NCBI RefSeq assembly: GCF_040676615.1
Contig: NZ_JBFAPI010000006.1
Span: 124,001 to 188,000 of the forward strand
Source: Asanoa sp040676615
GTDB lineage: Bacteria > Actinomycetota > Actinomycetes > Mycobacteriales > Micromonosporaceae
Direction of reading: 5' to 3'
Length of the DNA: 64,000 bases
The position numbers were made by a program, and so were the translations under genes. The notes below the pieces were generated by a model, which was not told the DNA's origin, ran no database searches, and was given only the letters and a program-made list of their open reading frames with translations. This document shows positions 57,784 to 64,000 of the stretch, one piece after another. Each line of letters opens with the position of its first letter. Within the stretch, counting starts at the first letter, position 1.

Positions 57784-58392
57784 CTAGGCGGCGGCCGCGC
57801 GGATCTCGGCTTCGAGGCGACGGCGCAGGTCGGCGAGTTCGACGCCGGCCTCGGTCAGCACCAGCACCCCGAGGCCTTCGCCCTCGCGGATCAGGCCGAG
57901 GAGCACGTGCTCGGTGCCGATGTAGTTGTGCTTGAGCCGGATCGCCTCGCGGAGCGAGAGTTCGAGCACCTTCTTCGCCCGTGGTGAGAACGGGCCGCCC
58001 GCGATGTAACGCCGGCGGCGAAGACCGAACAACCCACGCGCGGGCGGCCGGGTCCGCGGTCGCAGGGCGCCTTCGCCGAAGGTCGCTTCGATCTTCTGGC
58101 GTACGGCGTCGAGGTCGATCCCGATCTGCCGCAGTGCCTCGGCGTCGGCCTCGTCGAGCACCCGCGGCGCCTCGTCGAGATGCGACTTGACCCGCGCCCG
58201 GATGTCGTCGGCGTTGGCGCCGGCGTCGCGCAGCACCCGCCCGGCCACGCCGCCGCTGGCGCCCTCGGGGTCGTCGTGGAGCATCGCGAGGAGCAGATGC
58301 TCGGTGCCGACCTTGTCCTGCTGCAACTCCTTGGCCTCGGTCACGGCACCTTTGACGATGGACCGGGCCCGATCCGTGAACCGCTCGAACAT
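57784..58392 (-). CDS. Clp N-domain protein (no ATPase)
   Basis: A 202-aa protein made of two Clp-N repeats: MFERFTDRARSIVKGAVTEA with VGTEHLLLAMLHD, and FSPRAKKVLELSLREAIRLK with YIGTEHVLLGLIREGEG. These are the substrate/adaptor-binding domains of ClpC, but the AAA modules are missing. Such stand-alone ClpN proteins may bind adaptors or phospho-arginine proteins and compete with or assist ClpC. The ATG at 58390-58392 shares one base with the stop of the upstream HTH gene, giving tight coupling. Confidence 0.87.
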   Translation of the reverse strand: MFERFTDRARSIVKGAVTEAKELQQDKVGTEHLLLAMLHDDPEGASGGVAGRVLRDAGANADDIRARVKSHLDEAPRVLDEADAEALRQIGIDLDAVRQKIEATFGEGALRPRTRPPARGLFGLRRRRYIAGGPFSPRAKKVLELSLREAIRLKHNYIGTEHVLLGLIREGEGLGVLVLTEAGVELADLRRRLEAEIRAAAA

Positions 58393-58628
58393 CACGCCTC
58401 CTGTGACGGACGCACGACCGGACGCCCGGCGTGCTTCTTGTGTACGGCCTGCCGGCTCACTTCGAGCGCGGCGGCGATGTCCTGCCACGACCACCCCTGC
58501 GCCCGCGCGTTGTCGACCTGCACCGTCTCCAGTGATTCCAGGAGCCGGCGCAGCGCCAACACCGCTCGCAGCCCGACCTTCGGGTCGGTGCTGCTAGCCG
58601 CCGCAGCGAGATCCACTGCCTGAGTCAT
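58392..58628 (-). CDS. Small helix-turn-helix protein paired with the Clp-N gene
   Basis: A 78-aa protein with an amphipathic N-terminal half and a helix-turn-helix, GWSWQDIAAALEVSRQAVHK followed by KHAGRP. It is a common partner of stand-alone Clp-N proteins in actinobacteria and probably regulates the pair. TTGACA and TACATT with an 18-base spacer precede its ATG by six bases, a leaderless promoter. A palindrome overlaps the -35. The stop and the Clp-N start overlap (TGATG). Confidence 0.82.
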   Translation of the reverse strand: MTQAVDLAAAASSTDPKVGLRAVLALRRLLESLETVQVDNARAQGWSWQDIAAALEVSRQAVHKKHAGRPVVRPSQEA

Positions 58629-58634
58629 GATGTC

Positions 58635-58670
58635 AATGTACGTTGACAGTGCCAGAGTTGTCAACTCTGG
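58635..58670 (-). promoter_or_regulatory. Promoter and palindromic operator of the HTH-ClpN pair
   Basis: On the minus strand TTGACA (58659-58664) and TACATT (58635-58640), 18 bases apart, form the clearest promoter in the window. The perfect inverted repeat CCAGAGTT-GAC-AACTCTGG (58652-58670) covers the -35, as an autoregulatory site would. The region also holds extra GTCAAC copies. Confidence 0.75.
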
Positions 58671-59467
58671 TTGACGGGCTCCGGCGCCGGGATCACGTCA
58701 CCGGTCTCCAGCAGCGTCTTGAGGTTTGAGAGGATCTGCGGCCAGCCGCCGTTGATGGCGTCGAGCACCGCGCTGCCCGGCTCGAAGCCACCGTGGATCA
58801 CGGTGAGCTTGACCGCTGCGCCGGCTGGTTCGAGGTCGAAGGTCACGGTGGAGCGCGGCTCGGCGGCGAAGGTGGCCCGCTGTGCCTCGTCGATGCCGGA
58901 CGCCGCGGCCCAGTCTTGGGTGAACGTGTGCCAGGTCAACGACAGCCGCCGCGGTGGATCCGACTCCAGCACGACCTGCTCCGGGTCGGCGATCCGGGCG
59001 CCCTCCTGTGCCCAGACGACGGGGGAGCCGGCGGACCAGTCGGTCTCGAAGGCCACACCCCAGTAGCGCTTGGTGAAGGCCGGGTCGGTGAGCGCCTGCC
59101 ACAGCCGTTCCGGCGTCGTGTTGATGTAGGTCGTGTAGACGAACTCGGGCTTGTTCATCGGGGTCTGCTCCAATGCGGTCTTGAGGTCGGCGAGGGCCTG
59201 GGCGCGGCCGCGGTCGTAGCGGTTGATCCAGCGGTCGGCGATGGCGTTGACCGGCGCGGCATTGAGGTAGTGCAGCTTTTCCCGGCCGCGCCGGACGGTG
59301 GTCACGAGTTCGGCTTCGGCCAGCACGGCCAGGTGCTTGCTCACCGACTGCCGGGCCATGTCGAGACCGGCGCACAACTCGCGCAGGGTCTGGCCGTTGC
59401 GCGCGTTCAGCGAGTCGAGCAACTGCCGGCGGCTGGGGTCGGCCAACGCCTTGAAAACCAGGTCCAC
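58661..59467 (-). CDS. ArsR regulator-SRPBCC (AHSA1-like) fusion
   Basis: A 268-aa two-domain protein. Residues 1-95 are an ArsR winged helix (VFKALADPSRRQLLDSLNAR; LRELCAGLDMARQSVSKHLA) and residues 110-260 an SRPBCC/AHSA1 lipid-cavity domain (YTTYINTTPERLWQALTDPA; VIHGGFEPGSAVLDAINGGW). The pair often occurs as two genes, here one protein. The SRPBCC domain may sense a hydrophobic ligand. No metal-binding Cys pair is visible. GAGGTGA precedes the GTG. Two operator copies lie just upstream. Confidence 0.87.
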   Translation of the reverse strand: MDLVFKALADPSRRQLLDSLNARNGQTLRELCAGLDMARQSVSKHLAVLAEAELVTTVRRGREKLHYLNAAPVNAIADRWINRYDRGRAQALADLKTALEQTPMNKPEFVYTTYINTTPERLWQALTDPAFTKRYWGVAFETDWSAGSPVVWAQEGARIADPEQVVLESDPPRRLSLTWHTFTQDWAAASGIDEAQRATFAAEPRSTVTFDLEPAGAAVKLTVIHGGFEPGSAVLDAINGGWPQILSNLKTLLETGDVIPAPEPVNQS

Positions 59468-59485
59468 GGGACTTCACCTCACATG

Positions 59486-59531
59486 CAGCCGTTTGGCTGC
59501 CTATCCGACCATAGGCAGCCTATTGGCTGCA
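59486..59531. promoter_or_regulatory. Twin 16-bp operators of the ArsR-SRPBCC gene
   Basis: GCAGCCGTTTGGCTGC (59486-59501) and GCAGCCTATTGGCTGC (59516-59531) are both GCAGCC-N4-GGCTGC inverted repeats, 30 bp centre to centre, three helical turns. They lie 19 bases before the start of the ArsR-type gene, typical of autorepression. The intervening bases form a further GGCTGCCTAT/ATAGGCAGCC repeat. Confidence 0.8.
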
Positions 59532-59579
59532 TGTCAACTGCGCAGAAAACTGTCGTACGTACGTTCTAATCTGCCTGCA

Positions 59580-59648
59580 TGAATGCGGAGATGGCCACCA
59601 GGGGTGGCGACGGCGGTCCGTGGGGCGACGGCCCCCAGTGCGGGTGAG
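59580..59648 (+). CDS. Possible 22-residue peptide from a leaderless promoter
   Basis: TAATCT at 59568-59573 is followed by six bases and an ATG opening a 22-codon frame, Gly/Asp-rich with one Cys (ends GDGPQCG). Transcription would run toward the convergent DUF1295 gene. It is divergent from the ArsR gene and within range of its operator. It may be a leader or small protein, or just a promoter coincidence. Confidence 0.3.
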
Positions 59649-59665
59649 GTGACGTGATGATCCGG

Positions 59666-60562
59666 TCAGCGCAGGCGGGGCAGCAGCGCGGGCACCTCGC
59701 GCATGTGGTCGGCATAGCCGCTGCGGCGCTCGAGCGAGCGGCGGTCCATCAGCGGGATGCTGGCGGCCACGAAGAGCACCACCATGGCCACCGGGCCGAT
59801 CACCGTCCACCACCAGTCGGGCGCGGCGGCGAGGCCAAACAGAAACAGGCCCCACCAGAACGCGATCTCACCGAGATAGTTCGGGTGGCGCGTGCGCCGC
59901 CACACCCCGGTCGCGAGGATGCGGCCGCGGTTCTCCGCCGCGGCCGCGAAGCGGTGCATCTGCAGGTCTGCCACGGTTTCGAGCGCGATCGCCGTGGCGG
60001 TCACCACGATGGCGACGACATCGAGCAGGCCGAAGGGGCGTGAGCCGGCGAGCGCGGGCCAGACGGGGAGCAGGCCGAGAAACACCACGAGCGTGGGCAT
60101 GAGTTGGATGCCGCCCAGGTTGACCACCCACCACGGCACGCGTCCGCGGGTCGCGCGCAACTGGTCATAGCGCCAGTCGACGTGGTGCAGGCCGGTCCAG
60201 CCATAGGTCCAGTTGCCGGTGAGCCGCACGGCCCAGATCACGACGAGGAGGAGCACGAAGGCCTGGCGCAGCCCGTCGCCCGTGTCGGTGGTGAGGGCCC
60301 ACCAGGCCGCGACGACGGGTGGGGCCACGCTCCAGTACGGGTCGTAGAGGCTCGCGTTGTCGACCACCATCGACAGCACGAATATCACCAGCGTGGCGAC
60401 GAGGTCGGCGACGAAAGCGACCAGCAACGGATGCCAGGAGGGAGGTGACAGGGCCACGACGGCCCAGGCCGCTCCGAACGCGAGCAGGTAGGCACCGAAC
60501 ACCACGGACAGTGAGCCGGCGCGCGAGAGGCGTGCCGCACGCGAAACCACAACCCCGTCCAC
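59666..60562 (-). CDS. DUF1295 membrane protein (steroid 5-alpha-reductase-like)
   Basis: A 298-aa integral membrane protein with seven or so helices. The C-terminal segment with ATGVWRRTRHPNYLGEIAFW and then an RSGYADHMREVP end is the DUF1295/isoprenylcysteine methyltransferase-like signature that binds cofactor. Relatives reduce or methylate lipophilic substrates. The GTG at 60560-60562 is used; no clear Shine-Dalgarno. It is divergent from the DAG-kinase-like gene. Confidence 0.83.
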   Translation of the reverse strand: MDGVVVSRAARLSRAGSLSVVFGAYLLAFGAAWAVVALSPPSWHPLLVAFVADLVATLVIFVLSMVVDNASLYDPYWSVAPPVVAAWWALTTDTGDGLRQAFVLLLVVIWAVRLTGNWTYGWTGLHHVDWRYDQLRATRGRVPWWVVNLGGIQLMPTLVVFLGLLPVWPALAGSRPFGLLDVVAIVVTATAIALETVADLQMHRFAAAAENRGRILATGVWRRTRHPNYLGEIAFWWGLFLFGLAAAPDWWWTVIGPVAMVVLFVAASIPLMDRRSLERRSGYADHMREVPALLPRLR

Positions 60563-60760
60563 GCGACCCCTTCCGCCACCGGATCGCGATCATCGTAGGC
60601 GTCGATGGGGATCGCGCACCAGGTGAGAGCCGCCGGCGGGCGTTCCCATCGCGGGCACCGGTCATGCCTGAAAGTGGGGATGCGCACCCGAACGTGACCC
60701 GGCTCGCCGAAATCGTTGCGGTCCTGCACACTTTCCTGCGTGGAGGCAAGCCGTCACGGG

Positions 60761-61723
60761 GTGCGTTCGGCTGTTGTGGTCAACCCGGCGAAGCTGGGTG
60801 ACTCGGCCGATCTGCGCGCCGTCGTGAGCAAGGCCCTGAAGAAGGCGGGCTGGCCGGAACCCGAGTGGTACGAGACGACCGTGGAGGATCCCGGCCGCGG
60901 TCAGAGCCGGGCCGCGGTCGAGGCCGGTGCGGAGGTGGTGTTCGCCTGCGGCGGTGACGGCACGATCATGGCCTGCGCCTCGGGGCTCGTCGGCACCGAC
61001 GCCGCCCTGGCCGTGCTGCCCAGCGGCACCGGCAACCTGCTGGCCGCCAACCTCGGGTTGTCGACCGACCTCGCGGCCGGCATCGCGGTGGCGGTCGAGG
61101 GCGGTCGGCGCCGGCTCGACCTCGGGCTGGTCAAGGGGCGCGACGAGAAGCGCTACTTCACGGTGATGGCCGGCATGGGGTTCGACGCGCAGATGCTCGA
61201 GTCGACGTCCGAGGTCACCAAGGCCCGGATCGGATGGCTGGCCTACCTGTTCGGCGGGCTCAAGCACCTGCGCGACCGGCCGATGCGGATCTCCGTGCGG
61301 ATCGACGACCGGCCGCCGATCCGGCGGCGGGCCCGCTCCGCGCTGGTCGCCAACGTCGGGCGGCTGCAGGGTGGCGTGCGGCTGTTCAAGGAGGCCGAGC
61401 CCGACGACGGCTGGCTCGACATCGCGATCCTGACACCGCAGACCGTCCGGCACTGGGCGGCCCTGGGCTGGGCCGTCCTGCGGCGGCGCGGCCGGGTGCC
61501 GCGGATGGAGACCTACCGCGCCCACCGGGTGCAGATCACCAGCAACCGACCGCAGCCGCGCCAGCTCGACGGCGACCTCATCCCGCCCGGCCGGGCGCTG
61601 AAGATCGAGGTGCAACCCCGCGCGATCTGGCTCTGCGTGCCGCGTCCCGACGACGCCGACGACCTTGCCTACGACGCCGACGCGGCGGCCAAGCGAGGCA
61701 GGCGCCTGGTGGGCACCGAATGA
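60761..61723 (+). CDS. Diacylglycerol/lipid kinase
   Basis: A 320-aa member of the DAGK catalytic family. SAVVVNPAKLGDSADLRAVV begins the fold, ACGGDGTIMACAS is the ATP-binding GGDGT motif, and LPSGTGNLLAANLGL the second glycine block. It probably phosphorylates diacylglycerol or a related lipid at the membrane. The start is uncertain: GTG 60761 begins the family homology, but GTG 60740 and TTG 60716 are in frame. Its stop overlaps the YihY start (ATGA), so it forms an operon with the next two genes. Confidence 0.86.
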   Translation: MRSAVVVNPAKLGDSADLRAVVSKALKKAGWPEPEWYETTVEDPGRGQSRAAVEAGAEVVFACGGDGTIMACASGLVGTDAALAVLPSGTGNLLAANLGLSTDLAAGIAVAVEGGRRRLDLGLVKGRDEKRYFTVMAGMGFDAQMLESTSEVTKARIGWLAYLFGGLKHLRDRPMRISVRIDDRPPIRRRARSALVANVGRLQGGVRLFKEAEPDDGWLDIAILTPQTVRHWAALGWAVLRRRGRVPRMETYRAHRVQITSNRPQPRQLDGDLIPPGRALKIEVQPRAIWLCVPRPDDADDLAYDADAAAKRGRRLVGTE

Positions 61724-62712
61724 GCTCGACGCGGATCATTCCCGAGACCCGGCTGATGTCGGCCGAGCAGCTGACCGCCGACGACGCGTGGCACACCCTG
61801 CGTCGGCACGGCGGCTGGCAATTGCTGCGCGACGCCTTCGTGCGGCTGCGCTACGGCGACGGCTTCAGCCACGCCCGGGCCTTCGCGTTTCAGCTCTGCC
61901 TCGCCGTCGTGCCGTTCCTGATCGCGCTCACCGGGCTCACCACCGACCTCGGCGTCGAGGCCGGCGGGCGGGTCGTCGCCGACACCGTGATCGCGCTGAC
62001 CCCGGGCGCCAGCGTCGACGTCGTGCGCGACCTGCTCACCGACAACGACCGCACGGAAGACGCCGGTGAGCTGGCGCTCGCGCTCGGCCTGATCACCGGC
62101 CTGGTCGCGCTGACCATGGCGATGTCGCAGGTGGAGCGCGGCGCCAACCGGATCTACGGTGTCGAGCGCGACCGGCCGGCCCTGCTCAAATACCTGCGCG
62201 CGGCGGTGCTCGCGATCGCCGCCGGCCTGCCGATGCTGCTCGGCTTCCTGATCCTGGTCGCCGGTGGGCCGATCGGCGAGTCGGTGCAGCGCGAGTACGG
62301 CTGGGGTGAGTGGGTGCACCACGTCTTCGACGTGGTCCGCTGGCCGCTCGGCGCCGCCCTGACCGTGTTCGCCATCGCCGTGCTCTACCGACACGCGCCG
62401 CGCCGACGCCAGCCGGGGCTGTCCTGGCTGCTCTTCGGCGCCGGCATCGCCACCGTGCTCTGGGTCGGGGCCAGCCTGCTGCTGGCCCTCTACGTGAGCC
62501 TCGCGGAGAGCTTCAACCAGACCTACGGCGCGCTGACCGGCATCATGGCGCTGCTGATCTGGGCCAACCTGACCGGCGTCGCCTTCTTCTTCGGGCTCGC
62601 CTTCACCGCCCAACTGGAAGGGCTCCGGGTCGGCGCGCCCGAGCCGGCCCAGCCCGACCGGTGGGAACCCCTGGAAGAGCGCGAGGGTGTGCGCGAGGGC
62701 GCATCCGGGTAA
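61720..62712 (+). CDS. YihY/virulence factor BrkB family membrane protein
   Basis: A 330-aa protein with six transmembrane helices, for example FAFQLCLAVVPFLIALTGL, LALGLITGLVALTMAMSQV, AVLAIAAGLPMLLGFLILVA and LTGIMALLIWANLTGVAFFF. The TYGALTGIMALLIW segment is the YihY family hallmark. Despite old names (RNase BN, BrkB) its role is unresolved; in this setting between a lipid kinase and PAP2 phosphatase it probably handles lipids or envelope precursors. It overlaps the kinase by four bases and ends ten bases before the PAP2 start. Confidence 0.87.
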   Translation: MSSTRIIPETRLMSAEQLTADDAWHTLRRHGGWQLLRDAFVRLRYGDGFSHARAFAFQLCLAVVPFLIALTGLTTDLGVEAGGRVVADTVIALTPGASVDVVRDLLTDNDRTEDAGELALALGLITGLVALTMAMSQVERGANRIYGVERDRPALLKYLRAAVLAIAAGLPMLLGFLILVAGGPIGESVQREYGWGEWVHHVFDVVRWPLGAALTVFAIAVLYRHAPRRRQPGLSWLLFGAGIATVLWVGASLLLALYVSLAESFNQTYGALTGIMALLIWANLTGVAFFFGLAFTAQLEGLRVGAPEPAQPDRWEPLEEREGVREGASG

Positions 62713-62722
62713 CGAACGCCGC

Positions 62723-64000
62723 ATGACGGACGACACCGACGGCCGCCTCGACACCGACGGCCGCGTCGACGGCGGCGCCTGCGTCGACGGCGGCGCCCGC
62801 CCTGATCGCGACGGCCGCCTCGACGGCAGTGCCCGCTCTGACGGCGGTGCCCGCTCTGACGGCGGTGCCCGCTCTGACGGCGGTGCCCGCTCTGACGGCG
62901 GTGCCCGCTCTGACGGCGGCGCTGGCACTGACCGCGACGGCCGCGTCGACGGCGACGCCCGCACTCACGGTGACGGCCACGCTCACGGTGACGGTCACGC
63001 TGACAGCGATTCCCGCACTGACCGTGGCGGCGACCCCCGTGCCGACGACGCCCGCCCTTACGGCAAGGGTCGGCCCAGCGGCGACCGCGGCCTCGGTGGC
63101 GACGCCAGCCCTGACCGCCACGGTCGCCGTGACGGCGACCAGGTCGAAGCCCGGCCGCTCGAGCATTTCACCGCGCGCAGCCTCGCGGGCCTGGCGGCCG
63201 TGGTCGCCGCCGGGATCGCCTTCGGCGTTCTGCTCGCGTTGGTGCGGTTCCGGTTCGGGCCGCTCTACGACCTCGACCACGGTGTCGCCGCGTCGGTCAA
63301 CGGCTATGTCGCCGGGCACGAGGGGCTGCTCGGCCTCATCCGGTTCGTCACCGGGATCGGCGGCCCGCTCAAGGTCTGGGTGGTCGTGCTCGCCGTCGCC
63401 GTGCTGCTGATCCGGCGGCGCTTCCGGCTGGCCGTCTTCCTGGTCGTCGCGGGTCTTGGCGCGCTCGCCCTCGACCCGACGATCAAGCTGCTGGTCGGCC
63501 GCCTGCGGCCGGTGGTCGACGTGCCGGTCGCGCACGCGCCGGGTAACAGCTTCCCCAGTGGACACGCGCTCGGCTCGTTCGTGGTCTACGGCGCCCTGCT
63601 GCTGGTCTTCCTGCCCGCGGTGCCGAAGCGCTGGCGGCCCGTGGCGATCACGGGGGTGGCCACCCTCGTCCTGCTCATCGGGGTCAGCCGGATCGCGCTG
63701 GGCGTGCACTTCGTCTCCGATGTGCTCGCCGGCTGGCTGCTCGGCGCCGCTTGGCTCGGTGCGACGCTCTACGCGTTCCGCCTCTGGCGCCGGGAAGACG
63801 GCCGCCGGGCGCCGAAGATCACCGAAGGGCTCGAACCCGAGGCGGCCGGCGACCTGCAACCGGCGCCGGACGAGCGCGCCGTCCTGCCGCACCCGTGGGT
63901 CGAGACGGCCGAGGTGCTGGTGGGCTGGGTGCTCGTACTCGGAGCGCTCTTCGGATTTGGCATGTACGCCAGTTACCACGCCGACGGCACGCTCCTGGCG
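62723..64000 (+). CDS. PAP2-family phosphatase with a GGARSD-repeat N-terminus (partial)
   Basis: The frame from ATG 62723 is open to the window end (426 codons so far). After about 150 hydrophilic, low-complexity residues (GGARSD repeats, then Asp/Gly/His-rich text), a six-helix PAP2 domain follows. The acid-phosphatase motifs are all there: KLLVGRLRP, PSGHALGS and SRIALGVHFVSDVLAG. Such enzymes dephosphorylate lipid phosphates such as phosphatidate or undecaprenyl pyrophosphate, matching the upstream lipid kinase. The minus-strand frame over the same region, although long, is its shadow. Confidence 0.85.
   Translation, partial: MTDDTDGRLDTDGRVDGGACVDGGARPDRDGRLDGSARSDGGARSDGGARSDGGARSDGGARSDGGAGTDRDGRVDGDARTHGDGHAHGDGHADSDSRTDRGGDPRADDARPYGKGRPSGDRGLGGDASPDRHGRRDGDQVEARPLEHFTARSLAGLAAVVAAGIAFGVLLALVRFRFGPLYDLDHGVAASVNGYVAGHEGLLGLIRFVTGIGGPLKVWVVVLAVAVLLIRRRFRLAVFLVVAGLGALALDPTIKLLVGRLRPVVDVPVAHAPGNSFPSGHALGSFVVYGALLLVFLPAVPKRWRPVAITGVATLVLLIGVSRIALGVHFVSDVLAGWLLGAAWLGATLYAFRLWRREDGRRAPKITEGLEPEAAGDLQPAPDERAVLPHPWVETAEVLVGWVLVLGALFGFGMYASYHADGTLLA
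62822..62929 (+). repeat. 18-bp coding tandem repeats (GGARSD units)
   Basis: GACGGCGGTGCCCGCTCT occurs four times in perfect tandem at 62840-62911, with one near-identical unit before (62822) and a diverged one after. Each unit encodes DGGARS in the PAP2 frame, so length changes keep the frame. Confidence 0.9.

Noticed and set aside
62822..62929. Non-coding satellite or CRISPR-like repeats
   Set aside because: The period of 18 bp is in frame with the PAP2 gene and has no spacers.
62603..63979. Long minus-strand open frame with VRAGTA-type repeats
   Set aside because: It is the shadow of the PAP2 gene on the plus strand, which has all three phosphatase motifs.

Overview
The DNA is very GC-rich, with strong G/C preference at third codon positions and many GTG starts. 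Several genes are placed as leaderless transcripts, with a TANNNT box six bases before the start codon. Gene content includes a Clp N-domain protein, a HelD/HelR-like RNA polymerase helicase, DUF1800/DUF1501 and DUF4331 proteins, a PknB-type kinase and a PheS-related ligase. This fits a chromosomal segment of an actinobacterium. A filamentous or Micromonosporaceae-like host is my inference and was not tested by any search.

Layout. 1-8 kb is a patchy region: the end of an unknown gene, a YCII protein, a frameshifted hypothetical gene, a zinc-type oxidoreductase, an MFS remnant, an inverted tRNA-Val 3' fragment, an aromatic-exporter-like membrane protein, a zinc-independent L36 gene and a methyltransferase. 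At 7963-8216 lie tRNA-Gly(GCC), tRNA-Cys(GCA) and tRNA-Val(GAC).

From 8168 to 24879 a 16.7 kb actinomycete integrative and conjugative element (AICE) is inserted in the 3' half of tRNA-Val. It is bounded by perfect 50-bp direct repeats. Its backbone is int, xis, a small zinc-ribbon membrane protein, an FtsK-type TraSA translocase, a DUF2637/Spd-like block, small AICE proteins, a GntR regulator with an operator, and two Nudix proteins reminiscent of the pSAM2 Pif immunity factor. No replication initiator is recognisable. Its cargo is an NDK-like protein with a coupled small protein, then a less GC-rich block that looks like a defence module: a 623-aa protein with a nuclease-like motif, a membrane pentapeptide protein, an AbiTii protein, and an overlapping two-gene unit of a DUF6414-like protein and a Cdc48-like AAA ATPase.

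25-33 kb holds more decayed genes (a doubly frameshifted Imm26-like gene and a secreted HNH nuclease that has lost its centre). Among these are a secreted protein, a flavin/PNPOx protein, an aldo-keto reductase with a TetR regulator, a DUF4331 protein, a chloramphenicol-phosphotransferase-like kinase and a methyltransferase.

33-64 kb is an ordinary dense chromosomal region. It contains an M14 peptidase, a fasciclin lipoprotein, esterases, the HelR-like helicase, regulators, the DUF1800/DUF1501 pair, a kinase and a threonine-synthase-like enzyme. It also carries a GlxA regulator with a cysteine hydrolase, a two-gene signalling unit (receiver-flavoreductase fusion plus cNMP-sensing histidine kinase), and a HAD phosphatase. 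Downstream lie the PheS-related ligase with a leader-peptide attenuator and 52-bp tandem repeats at its 3' end, a Clp-N protein with its HTH partner, an ArsR-SRPBCC fusion with two operators, and a DAG kinase-YihY-PAP2 lipid/membrane operon that runs off the window.
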